Shown: positions 46,301 to 56,838 of the stretch, in pieces
Layout of the letters: every line of letters starts with the position of its first letter
Numbering within the stretch: the first letter of the stretch is position 1
From: Salvia splendens
Lineage: Eukaryota; Streptophyta; Magnoliopsida; Lamiales; Lamiaceae
Length of the DNA stretch: 64,000 nt
Assembly (NCBI RefSeq): GCF_004379255.2
Contig: NC_056046.1
Coordinates: forward strand, 5,580,001 to 5,644,000
Direction: 5' to 3'
Notes under the pieces: generated by a model
Told to the model about the DNA's origin: nothing
Seen by the model: the letters and a program-made list of their open reading frames with translations, nothing else
The model's database searches: none
Program-made: the position numbers and the translations under genes

Positions 46301-48607
46301 GAGTGGACATTCAAGCATCCGGTGGAAAATGTAAGAGAATTTTCAGATATTCTTTCCAGATATCTTATGAATAATTCATCAACAGAAAACCTGAATGAGA
46401 GTAAGTCTTGATATGAAAACCCCATGTTTGAAAATGTCTTTGCATGAACAGAAGACTGTAAGACATCATCCGCGGATATACTTGCTGAAATTTCTTGAAC
46501 TTTTAAGGTTACACTTTTATGTAGAGCCAGGTTTTCACTAACAAAGCCAGAATGAAGGGTACTAGCACAAAAAAGAGCCAGAACTTTGTCCAAAAAGAAC
46601 ACCCTCATCAGTGAAACCAACAAACTGCCTATTGTGCTCAAAATGAGCAAAAGCAGCCGACGCAATGTTGAGGGAGTCCTGGTGGACTGGAACTTCCTTT
46701 CAAGACTGCTTGACAACACTTTTTCGCGACTTATTCTCCTAGCCACTGCAATTTCCTCAGATGGCAACTCATTTTCAATTTCAGCCATCGACTTCCACTG
46801 TGATCTCACAGATTTTGAATACCTTGTGTCATGGAACATCAAAATAGCTGACCTTCTCATCACTTCATCGGAAGGATATCCAACTTGTAGAAGTATATTG
46901 TGGTAGGTAGTACTATATTTCAGCCATAGTGATGCACTTCTAACTACATCGACCAATGAGAACTTAGAAGTTGGAAGCAGAGAACTAATTTTGTTTGCCA
47001 CTATATTCCAAAGCTGCCTCCCTGGCCTGGTAAATTTGTTCTCTCTGGACAAGTGGCCATATAATAACATTATAACAGAGAGATCTGCTGGGGAAAATAT
47101 AAAATTTAATGCTGGAACATGAAAAGATAAGTTCATGGACTGAAGGTTATTCAAATTAACTAATACAGACATATTGGTTGCAGGAAAAACTGTGGTTCTG
47201 CAATTTTGGTGGTTTAATGTAATTTCAAAACCATTAAAATCAACATCAAATGAACTCTCTTCAAAAGGCAAATAAAATGACTTCATGAACCCTTTAATGA
47301 AGCATCTGTGGCCTAGAATCTGTGATGCTGCTCCAATTTGTTTCAAGTACAATGAGCACAAGGCCACATCATATATGCAAGGATATTGCAGAAGTACATT
47401 AACATCCTCCAACAGCAATTGACAATGTCTAGTTACAGTATTCCATAAGGAATCTCTCCATGTTCTGGTGCTAATGTCCGAAATCTTTTTAATAGCATCA
47501 TGCAGGGCACAACCCTGAAACCAGCAAGGATATGCAAATGATACTTTGCTTCAAATATTATACATGAATGAGAAATTTCAAAGCATATTCTGAGACAACT
47601 AAGAGTACTGAGTAAAGTAAAGCTATGAAATACTAACAGATTTGAATATTGTTCCATAAAAGTCATTCTAACTGGAGAATGATGAGTCAAATGAGTCTTC
47701 AGCATAAAAAGAATTTATTTGTGCTTCGCTGAACTTAAGCTCGTTTCTACAGAACAACATCATTCCCAGTGAAATCCAAGAGAAAGGTATCAAGGTTCTT
47801 TGTTTCCCTTTGCTTGCCCTCCCTGCTAAGTGCTAACTAAATGAAGATCGCATAGACACAAATAGTAGTCTGAACCATAATCCTCAAACTTCTAAAACAA
47901 GGTAGCAAATGACAGTACTAGAAGTGACACTTCATAGATTTGTCAATGGGACCAACAACAGGAAACGATCATCAAGTAATATTACCACTTCCATGGTGCA
48001 GAAGTAAAACAGTGCATCTCTACTTAACAGCCAAACATTTTTCAAACCCAACACATTGCAGCAACATTTCAAAAAGATCAAGTCAGAAAGAGCAAATATG
48101 TGATTAGAGTACCTCAGGATCAATATCCTTAAGGACCTTATTCCTTTCCTTCGCCAAGGTATCACTCATCTTCCGCCTCAACCTCCACCTCAGCCCTCCC
48201 TCATCCTCCTCCTCCCTTTTTTATCCCAACACCATAACCGAACAGTAACGAGAAAATTCAATCAATCAAACTATCAAACCAAACAAAAAGGTAAAAAAAA
48301 AAAATCAATAACGCGTAAACCAGTACCCAAGCGATAGAACAACGCGGACGCCGCGTACTACAAGAGTGAATGCGGCAGAGGAAAACGGGGTGAATTGCAG
48401 GCTGACGTGGTCGACGGTGACTTCCTTGAAGCAGAATTTGGAGGGATCATCCAGCAATTCGTTGAGCGCGGCGGTGTCAAAGGCGATGTTGGTGAGGACG
48501 CCGTTCGAGCGGAGAAGGCCGAGTTTGAGTTGGAGTTCGTGGTGGCCTCGCAGCCACGGCTGCAGCAGAGCTGCAAGTTTCCGTTGAATAAAATCGTTGA
48601 AAAACAT
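25338..48607 (-). CDS. SHBY: VPS13-family giant lipid-transfer protein (SHRUBBY/COH1-like), 38 coding exons
   Basis: Exons, 5' to 3': 48607-48327, 48215-48113, 47514-45350, 44573-44516, 43533-42772, 42622-42361, 42231-41762, 40979-40853, 40770-40646, 39562-38856, 38745-38628, 38550-38434, 36424-36330, 35986-35841, 34969-34928, 34700-34645, 34551-34338, 34013-33597, 33516-33239, 33165-33080, 32997-32911, 31938-31686, 31598-31176, 31076-30977, 29887-29565, 28938-28843, 28740-28624, 28509-28342, 28202-28077, 27976-27887, 27768-27662, 27586-27438, 27125-27043, 26959-26864, 26781-26659, 26442-26359, 26142-26005, 25661-25338. All phases agree and the total is 9,516 nt, about 3,171 residues. The N-terminus (MFFNDFIQRKLAALLQPWL, later LRRKMSDTLAKE) is the chorein domain. 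A SHR-binding/VPS13 region includes VDIFTPYALQ, PPRSIRSWF and VVQLDDVHLLREINLDKVRSW. The C-terminus has YIAKGSPLLPPAFASIFDD, FFDPSTG and YIEGYLQAMLDTMYKQEYLR. VPS13 proteins bridge organelle membranes and move lipids; the Arabidopsis SHRUBBY relative affects root growth. The least certain join is 28938-28843 (weak donor GGC/GTTACT). Confidence 0.9.
28565..28587. repeat. (GA)n microsatellite
   Basis: About 11 GA dinucleotides in an intron of the VPS13-like gene. Confidence 0.9.
30196..30424. mobile_element. Stowaway MITE in VPS13 intron
   Basis: 229 bp with ends CTCCCTCCGTCTGCCATTAG and the inverse CTAATGGCGGACGGAGGGAG, TA on both sides. Non-autonomous Tc1/mariner type. It lies in the intron between exons 29887-29565 and 31076-30977. 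Confidence 0.92.
32584..32810. mobile_element. Stowaway MITE in VPS13 intron
   Basis: 227 bp with ends CTCCCTCTGTCCCAACTAAG and, inverted, TTGGGATGGAGGGAG, TA on both sides. It lies between exons 32997-32911 and 31938-31686. Confidence 0.9.
35168..35262. repeat. Intronic direct duplication, copy A
   Basis: About 95 bp from GAATGAGTTTTTTTGTTA to TTCACTCACATCCA, preceded by a (GT)n run. It is nearly identical to copy B at 35591-35687. Both lie in the intron between the 42-nt exon 34969-34928 and exon 35986-35841. Confidence 0.85.
35591..35687. repeat. Intronic direct duplication, copy B
   Basis: About 97 bp, matching copy A with a few substitutions and one-base indels, preceded by (GT)n(GA)n. 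The 328 bp between copies is AT-rich and has no recognised ends. Confidence 0.85.
37151..37776. mobile_element. hAT-type MITE in VPS13 intron
   Basis: 626 bp with terminal CAGTGTTGT...ACAACACTG and a perfect 8-bp target duplication ATTGCATC (37143-37150 and 37777-37784), diagnostic of hAT. Subterminal regions are GC-rich with repeated GGGTCG on the left and CGACCC on the right; the middle is AT-rich. No transposase residues. It sits in the 2.0 kb intron between exons 38550-38434 and 36424-36330. Confidence 0.93.
41273..41550. mobile_element. Stowaway MITE in VPS13 intron
   Basis: 278 bp with ends CTCCCTCCGTCCCCAAAGAG and the inverse CTCTTTGGGGACGGAGGGAG, TA on both sides. It lies in the intron between exons 42231-41762 and 40979-40853. 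Confidence 0.92.
44916..45128. mobile_element. Stowaway MITE in VPS13 intron
   Basis: 213 bp with ends CTCCCTCCGTCCCAAGGAAG and, inverted, GTGGGACGGAGAGAG. TA flanks the right end; the left flank is CA, a decayed target site. It lies between exons 47514-45350 and 44573-44516. Confidence 0.85.
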
Positions 48608-50679
48608 TTCCCTCTTATATTTTAGTCTGTTTTGGGCATTGCGGGAGATGGTAGAGCGAATCGAGAATTGAGGTTTCTTGAATTGAGAAGAAATGTGGAA
48701 ATAGGTGTGGATAATTGAACGATCAAAGTTGTAGCGGCATCGCTTTCTGTTTCTGGATTCTTGTCGTAAGAAGCTGACTTCTGAGTTTCTAGCTAAATCG
48801 TTGAAGATAAATGATACGGTAAAATCACAAATTGATAAGTGGATTTTATTCTTTATTAAAAATTAAAAATACTAGTATTTCATTAGTATTTTTTCAATTC
48901 TACTTCATAGTTTTCGCATTAAAGTAATTATAATTGAGAAATGTTAAGAATGATCGTTTGATTTTATTTAAGAAATCACTTTTCTTCTTTAACATGGATC
49001 CCACAAATGAGAGAGGAAAAATTGGTTGAGAGTGAACATAAATCAAATTAGGTGGGAATTGACAAAAATATAGAATTTTGCAATTATATTGAAATTTTGC
49101 TGGTTCAAATTAGTGAGACTATCATTAACCAGCATATTTTGAATCGACGATCATAAAACACAAATTGCTATAAAATAAAATCAAAGAACAGTCATTATTC
49201 GATTCAGTTGAAGAACGAGCTAGGATAATTGAACATTAGATGAGTATAATATCCAGAAATTGGTTATCCAAATTGCATCAAATCTAAATTGAAAATTTTG
49301 TTTGATTTCAGTTTTGTTAAAAAATTTAAACTTTATCGACACTGGTTGGGTGACAATCATATCTCATCTATATAAGAGTAGATAACTATCTTTTTATAAT
49401 ATCTTTTAAGGAGTAAATGATCTATTTCCAATATAATATTTTATATTAGAGCACATCCAAATCGAAGATAAAAATATATAAATATAATTCTTGACTAAGT
49501 GTGATAAAAAAATTCAAAAGTGAACTGAAAACTACATTAAAAAAAACTACTTATCTCATTTGCACCAATGGGGATATCGTAGCTAGATTTTAATCTAGAT
49601 GGTAGGTTGTATAGTAGTTATCAAAATTAGGAGGTTGCTGATTTTTGAGCTATTTGATTGATTGATTTGCACAAACAGTTTTCGGATGTTTTAATTGATG
49701 AAAGCAAATTAAAGTTGTGAATATTTTAAGTTTCATGATGAACAAAAGCCCTAATCATGTGTGTTGTCTTTATGTATGAATAACATGTGGCAAACTTGGG
49801 ATTGATGTTAACTAATGATTATATTCGGAAACAAGCCATGTAATTGTATATGTGTACACAATACTTTCCAAAATTCAATCTCTTAAACCGTGGCTTCTGT
49901 CAGTGTACACATGTCATGCTATAATTGCTATAGGGATGAATACGTGTCCTGTGTCTTGGCTTATATTGGTTTACAGATGTTGAGTAGGAGTACATGTTTT
50001 TCTCATAATACATGCAACGATTAAACGAAAAGTTTATGGAATTACGAAATTCGGTCAATTGAAATGAAAATATTATACTCCATGGATCTAATCTTTGGTA
50101 AATTATGTTAGTATGATACGACTTTGAATAAAAATTAGGTAATGTATTTTATGAATAGAGAAAAAACAACATTTTGTATTTTTATATTAGTAAATGTAGA
50201 TAATATGGATCAGGTAAGAGTATTTTTATCAGTCCCTATTTTTCTTCTTCATTATTGTTTTTTTTTTATTTTTACACTACGAAAGTGGCTATTTTTAATT
50301 TTTTGTGTACTGTCATAAGCGATGTGCCAAAAAATAAATAAAAAATGGAGTCAGAACTCAGAAACAGTCCAAAAGGTGGGAGAGGAGAAAAATATGGAAA
50401 ATGAGCCAATTATGTGATGTTAGCTATATATAGGAAAACGTCCCTACAAAATTTAAAATGCCGTTTATATGTATAGATATTTGCAACAGTAGAATTGGGT
50501 TTGCCAATTCGCTTAGTTGCATGAAAACTAACGAGGCTCTCCCAGTCCCAAAATATCTCCATGGCCTTACCTTTCCCATAACTCCCCAAAATAGCCTCCC
50601 CATGAACCACCCACCTCTCCTTTCTCCCAAAACATTGCACACAATCATCATCATCATTCATCACACAAATTAAGCAAAC
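48608..50679. other. Divergent intergenic region between VPS13-like and WD40 genes
   Basis: The two genes point away from each other, so this 2.1 kb holds both promoters. Next to 48607 is a moderately GC leader of the VPS13-like gene. A TATATATA-type box at about 50425 precedes a CCAACC/CT-rich leader leading to the WD40 ATG at 50680. The middle is AT-rich with no further feature. Confidence 0.5.
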
Positions 50680-52186
50680 ATGAAAAATTCGAAAGCGAGC
50701 CGCAGCAATTACTCGAGTTCGAGCATGGACGATTCAAGCAAACACCCATTATTCCCCCGCGCTCTCCAAACCGAGCCAGACGAGTACTCTTTCCGCCTCA
50801 GCACCGCCTCCGAATCCAGCCCCACGGACCACCACGACAGGCCGCCTCCGCTCTCCTTCGACGCCGGCAACTCCTCCGTGTGGGACCACACCCCCAACAT
50901 CACCTCTCTCTGCTCCTCCCCCGTCGCCAGATCGCCGTGGTCGTCCGCCCACATGGCCCCATCCGACCATCCCTACTCCTACACCGGCCTCATGGGCTCC
51001 CTCGTCCGCGAAGAAGGCCACATATACTCCCTCGCCGCCGCCGGCGACCTCCTCTTTACCGGCTCCGACAGCAAAAACATCCGCGTGTGGAAGAATCAGA
51101 AGGAATTCTCCGGATTCAGGTCCAATTCAGGCCTGGTGAAGGCGATCATAATCGCGGATGAGCGGATTTTTTCCGGACATCAGGACGGGAAGATCCGCGT
51201 TTGGAAGATGTCCGGAAAGGATCCGAGCGTCTGCAAACGGATCGGAACCCTACCAACTCTGAAAGCAAAGATGAAGAAATCGCTCAAGCCTAGCAATTAC
51301 GTGGAGGTGGGGAAGAGCCACAACGCCATCTGGATCAAACACATTGACGCGATCTCATCTCTCAGCTTGAGCGAAGATAAATCCATCCTCTACTCTGCTT
51401 CATGGGATAAAACGATCAAGGTGACTAATAACACAAGCGCCTTAAGCCCCCATTAAATTTAATTTTGTCTTGTAAATTTTTTAAATTTATCCAAAAATAC
51501 ATTTTTAGGTGTGGCGCGTGGCTGACTCCAAATGCCTGGAGTCGATCAGCGCGCACGACGACGCAGTCAACTCCGTTGTCGCAGGATTCGACGGATTAGT
51601 CTTCAGCGGATCCGCTGACGGCACGGTGAAGGTGTGGCGCCGTGAGATGCAGGGGAAGGGGACGAAGCACTACTTTTCGCAGACGCTTTTAAAGCAGGAG
51701 TGCGCGGTGACGTCGCTGGCCGTGAACGCAGCATCAACCGTGCTATACTGCGGGTCTTCCGACGGGCTGGTGAACTTCTGGGAGAGGGACAAGTTCCTCT
51801 CGCTGGGCGGATTCTTCCGAGGCCACAAGCTGGCGGTGCTGTGCCTGGCGACGTCGGGGAATCTGGTGTTCAGTGGATCCGCTGATACGAACATATGCGT
51901 GTGGAGGAGGGAGGAGAGGAACCACATGTGTCTCTCGATTTTGAGCGGGCACAGAGGGCCGGTGAAGTGCTTGGCGGTGGAGGAGGAGCCGCAGCAGCAG
52001 GGGATAATCGGAGGGCAGAAGCACTACGTGGTGTACAGCGGCAGCCTCGACAAGTCGGTGAAGATATGGAGGGTGTCGGGGCAGGGCGCGCCGCTGCCGA
52101 ACGAGATCATGCCGTCACAGTCGCAGTCGCAGAATTTGTCGTCGCAAACTAGTCGGGGCGCGGCAGCGCAGAGGAGAAATTTCTGA
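50680..52186 (+). CDS. JGB: WD40-repeat protein, JINGUBANG-like
   Basis: Two exons, 50680-51420 and 51509-52186, around an 88-nt GT-AG intron (phase 0, joining TIK to [11 protein letters not shown]); 472 residues. A Ser/Pro-rich N-terminal region of about 110 residues precedes seven WD40-type units, seen as [97 protein letters not shown] and [14 protein letters not shown]. The tail is Gln/Ser-rich. The layout and the KHIDAISSL motif match plant JINGUBANG-type proteins; in Arabidopsis JGB represses pollen germination. Members form a scaffold with partner proteins such as transcription factors. GC-rich codon use is typical of such genes. The exact orthologue is not certain. Confidence 0.88.
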
Positions 52187-53049
52187 AGATGGCAAAAATA
52201 TGATATGCATGTGTGTATACATATAAAGGCTGCAAGTTAGCATGTAAACTCGTTTTTATATATAATCACCTCTAACAATATCTCTTCTATTTATTGATTT
52301 CATCTACACAGGAGTACAAGTTCTCTGAAAATATCATGCATATAATGATATTATTTGTAGGTTATTTAGTGGAGATTCTTGTGAGCTAGCTGAGTACTTT
52401 GGTGTATGAATGTGACAAAATTGAGGTAAAACATTAAGGAATCCTTTCACATGATATGCCGATTTTCTCGATTGTCTCCTTCTAATATGACAAATACTAA
52501 CTAATTCGGATACTATGTTGTCCAATGTGACCTCTTATATTTAAATCTTAGATAATTATGTGCCAATCCTAATATATAGCTTAGGATTTAGAGTTTCTGC
52601 AAGGAAAATATGTATTCCCAACGTTTGAAAAATTTGAAAACGACGGATTGAACAAATTGTATGTTTAAAATGACATGAAATGTTATTTTTATCATGTTTT
52701 TTTTATTTATCTTTTTCACTAAATTGCTCTGAATAGATTATTTTAATTTAGGGTGGGTAATGTCATCTCAACCAGACTGCAAATGCATTTTGCAATGCAG
52801 ATTTTCACTTCAATTGGATTGCAATTGTTGTGGAGACGTTTTTTCTATGATTCCATGTTTCACAGTTTGTATATTCTACTACTATTATATCGTCATAAAA
52901 ATGAAAGTTATAATAATATTCATACTTATTTTTATTTTGGGAAATTAAAGTTAAAACAACTATGTATCCATCTAATTGGGTGAAATGAACTCTGGCTAGT
53001 TATAAACTCAAAATTAGAAAATTAAACTAAAATTACTAAACCATATATA
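52187..53049. other. 3' flank of the WD40 gene, otherwise featureless
   Basis: The 3' untranslated region and AT-rich spacer. No further gene was recognised. Confidence 0.4.
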
Positions 53050-53580
53050 GTAGGGTTGTGATCAATTGAGATTTTTTAACCTAATTGAGAATTGAGATGC
53101 ATTATAAGCCACTCATTTTTATTAAATGAGCGGTCCAGAATTTGCCACATGGAAAATGTTTTTAGATGAATTAATTAATTATGAAATGACAGAATGGTAA
53201 TTTCATGGTACATTTTATTCAATAAATACTTTTTTTAATTTTAATTATTAATTTTTATTTAAAAAATAATTTTTTTTAATTTCTTTTTTGTCAATTACAC
53301 ACATATAATGTCAACTACATATACAATTTATGTCAACTATACGCATATAATGTCAACTATGTGTACAATCCGTGTCAACTATATATACAATTCATGTCAA
53401 CTACACATATAATGTCAATTATAAGTTGTTGACATTTGATGTGCAGGCTATTGACGATAATACTCCCGAGTTGACATAATCTACTTGCAGTTGACATTTT
53501 GAAAATATTGTGGATGAGCGGCCGAAAATGCATCTCAATTCTCAATTAAGCTAAAAAAATCTTGAGGGCCCAGTGCTATA
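53050..53580. mobile_element. MITE with long inverted terminal regions and TGTCAACTA repeats
   Basis: The left arm around 53070-53125 (AATTGAGAATTGAGATGCAT, then AGCCACTCAT) matches the right arm around 53505-53565 in reverse complement (ATGAGCGGCCGAAAATGCAT, then CTCAATTCTCAATT). The arms are about 50 bp, so ends are long but imperfect. The interior (53290-53490) repeats TGTCAACTA-type 20-25 bp units and is AT-rich. No coding sequence. Exact ends and target duplication are not clear; a Mutator-type or other MITE is possible. Confidence 0.6.
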
Positions 53581-54170
53581 TACCAAATTAAAATTGGAGA
53601 AAATGGGCATTGGATCTCAAGTGCCTCCATATCCAAGTTACTAGTACATTATAGTTGCAGATGAAAACCATATCATCTTTGAAGTCATCAGCAATTATGA
53701 TTATTGAAATCTCTTGATATATTTTATTTTGGGCTTTTAATTGTTTGGGCTATCCAACTTGAAATAAAATATTGTTTGGGCTGTCCGATTTTATTTTTAA
53801 TTTATGATTCATTTAGGGAGTTTACACAATATAGCGCATTAAGGCCATCCACAATAGGCGCCCAGCGACCGCCCAGTCGAGCGCCGGCGCTGGGCGGTTC
53901 GCTGGGCGATCTATTGCAGCCGCCCAGCGGGCGATTGGAGAGAGAAACCGCGCAGCGCTGGGCGGTCGCGTGGCGCTGGGCGGTGCGCTGGGCGGTCCGT
54001 TCGGCGCTATTGCAGCGCCCGGATCGCCCAGCGCATCGCCTAGCGCGAAAAAATAATTTTTTTTTTCGAAACACTATATATACGCGCTTTGTTCGTCATT
54101 TTCATTCGCACCACTTGTTTTAACGAGTACTCTCTCTATCTTAATTTCTGTTCAAGATCAACAACGTAAA

Positions 54171-55729
54171 ATGAGTAATGCTGGTGGTAGTAGTGGTGGT
54201 AGCGGAGGGGATGCTGAGGAGTACGAACGTCGAATGGCCGAGGCGTTGGACGCCTATACGACCAACGCGATAAACCAATGGATGGAAAGGGCCTTGCAGC
54301 CGGCGATACCTCGACCTCCCCCAGTGGTCCACCGCCGCAGTGTGATTGATCGGGATCACGTAGCTGCACATCAGCGCCTATACGAAGACTACTTCGCACA
54401 AGAGCCTCGGTTCAACGCCAACATTTTCAGGCGTCGTTTTAGGATGACCAGGAATCTGTTTATGCGTATTGTCAACTCATTGGAGTCTCGATATCTGTAT
54501 TTCCGCTTCAGACACGATGCGTCTGGCAGACCCGGCCACACACCTATTCAAAAGTGCACTGCGGCAATCCGGCAGTTGGCCTACGGAGGCGCGGCAGACA
54601 TGTGGGACGAGTATCTCCACATCGGTGAGACGACTGCCTTGCAATGTCTGAAGAATTTCTGTCTGGGAGTGATAGAAGTATTCGGTGATCAGTATCTGCG
54701 AAAGCCTACCCCCGAAGACTGCCAAGATCTGTTGCGGATGCACGGGAGTCAGCATGGGTTCCCGGGTATGTTAGGCAGCATAGATTGTATGCATTGGGAC
54801 TGGAAGAACTGTCCCGCAGCCTGGAAGGGGTTCTACACGTCCGGCTACAAGGGAAAGAATCCCACGATGATACACGTCCGGACGAGTATCTCCACATCGG
54901 TGAGACGACTGCCTTGCAATGTCTGAAGAATTTCTGTCTGGGAGTGATAGAAGTATTCGGTGATCAGTATCTGCGAAAGCCTACCCCCGAAGACTGCCAA
55001 GATCTGTTGCGGATGCACGGGAGTCAGCATGGGTTCCCGGGTATGTTAGGCAGCATAGATTGTATGCATTGGGACTGGAAGAACTGTCCCGCAGCCTGGA
55101 AGGGGTTCTACACGTCCGGCTACAAGGGAAAGAATCCCACGATGATCCTGGAGGCCGTAGCTGATTACCGGCTTTGGATTTGGCACGCGTATTTTGGGAT
55201 AGCTGGTTCGAACAACGACCTCAACGTCCTCAACTCGTCGCCACTTTTCAACGAGCAGTGTCAGGGCGTCGGTCCGGCCATCAGTTTTGTTGCCAACGGC
55301 AACCAACATGATATGGGCTACTACTTGGCGGATGGGATATACCCTAGGTGGCCCGTTTTTGTGAAGACGATCCGATGCCCAGGAGATGCGAAGAAGGCCT
55401 ACTTTGCGGCACGGCAGGAGTCGGCGCGCAAGGACGTGGAGCGCGCATTTGGTGTGCTCCAGTCTCGATGGGCGGCAATTAAGGGTCCAACGCGTTTGTG
55501 GGATGTCCAATGCATTGCTGATATCATGTACGCATGTATTATCATGCACAACATGATTGTCGAAGATGAAGGTGTCGAACTGACCAATTGGGTCAACGAC
55601 GATAATAAAGCCGGTCCAAGCCACGGCGTGGCCGCCCCCAACGTACGGAGTGGGGTACCTCACGATGAAGCCGGCCTCTTACAAGCACACGCCGACATGC
55701 GCCAAACGGCGGCTCATATTCGACTCTAA
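54171..55729 (+). pseudogene. Harbinger transposase split by a 267-bp tandem duplication
   Basis: From ATG 54171 the frame encodes a Gly-rich N-terminus, FRRRFRMTRNLFMRIVNSLE, and the first catalytic region GSIDCMHW. It then meets a direct repeat: 54605-54871 and 54880-55146 are identical, separated by 8 nt. The 275-bp offset shifts the frame, so the first reading ends at 54926. The second frame continues from within the repeat with SNNDLNVLNSSPLF, YYLADGIYPRW and ARKDVERAFGVLQ to TAA at 55729. Without one repeat the coding length would be 1,284 nt (427 residues), so the lesion is single and young. Confidence 0.9.
54605..55146. repeat. Tandem duplication with filler inside transposase
   Basis: Two identical 267-bp copies (54605-54871 and 54880-55146) are separated by ACACGTCC. 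That filler and the next two bases equal 54835-54844, a few tens of bases upstream. Confidence 0.92.
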
Positions 55730-56078
55730 AAGGATTTAATTGAAGAGTTATGGGCACGGAGGATTGACCGCCGTTAGTTTTTTTTAATTATGTAATTTTT
55801 TTAATTAATGTACTTTTTATATTTTATTAATATTAGTGAATTTTCTCGTTTTTGTGTCGTAAATTTAATTCCGTATATTGTGTGATTTTTAATTATTTCA
55901 TTTTGTATTTATTTGTTAATAATGATGTGGATAGTATGTGGCTGGGCTATGACTGGCTATTGCTGGGCTATTTGCTTGTTTTGATGATGTGGCAGGAGGA
56001 TTTTTAGTGCTGATGATGTGGCAGTGGCTGGGCTATGACTGGGCTATTGCTGGGCTATTCCTATTGTGGATGGCCTAA

Positions 56079-56835
56079 AGCATATTCGTCAACATCCATT
56101 TATTTAGATGCTGAGTAAAATTATTAAACATTATTATAAACAGACAACATTAATCATATAACTTAATTTGGCATCATAGAATTGGATAAGATAAATAAGG
56201 ATTTATAATCAATAATACGACTTATGATATTGACAGCAGTTGGTGACAAATTAAGGTGGCCTAATATTTGAATTTGTTAGTTAGAATGTGACTTTCTTCT
56301 AACAGTTGTAATGAGTTAAGGGACACCAGTTATTAATTATTTTATTTATTTATCTTCTATCAATTGTCCATTTTGGACTTTAATATCGGCAAACAGGTTA
56401 TCTACTGGCTATAAAGTTTATGATTAATTAGTTACGATTTGCCTTTCGACTTTACTTACGCTTTTTTGTATTTTTATTATGAAATCTTAGGTCATATAAA
56501 AATCAACTATTTGTATTGGTTTCTAATTAATTTGTTGAAAAAAGTTTATACTAGCATTTACCGATTATAAACTATTATTACATCATATTATCAGCAACCA
56601 CTCAACTCAATTAAGTCAATCATATTTTTAATATATTAATTTAGTTTTTATCTCATCCACATTATCCTTCACTCTATTAATATTTATCCAATCCAATTAT
56701 ATAATTTAATTAATTATCAATGATCATCCAACCATACCATTGCCCGCAAAAAAAGTTAAAAGAACAAGGAAAATTAGTTTCTTGTGAATATCATACAACC
56801 CGACCCGTTTATTAACCAATAACCTGAAACAACGT
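56079..56835. other. AT-rich spacer between two Harbinger elements
   Basis: No gene, RNA or repeat recognised. Confidence 0.4.
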
Positions 56836-56838
56836 TAA

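Larger units (their letters stand above)
53843..56075 (+). mobile_element. PIF/Harbinger element with duplicated transposase segment
   Basis: Perfect 16-bp terminal repeats (GGCCATCCACAATAGG and its inverse) and TAA duplications at 53840-53842 and 56076-56078; 2,233 bp. Subterminal regions are rich in GCCCAGCG on the left and TGGGCTATTGC/TGGCAG repeats on the right. It encodes a transposase on the plus strand that is disrupted internally. No ORF1. Confidence 0.93.

Noticed and set aside
53704..54123. 139-codon plus-strand frame rich in Arg/Ala/Trp
   Set aside because: It is a translation of the GCCCAGCG-rich subterminal repeats of the Harbinger element, not a gene.
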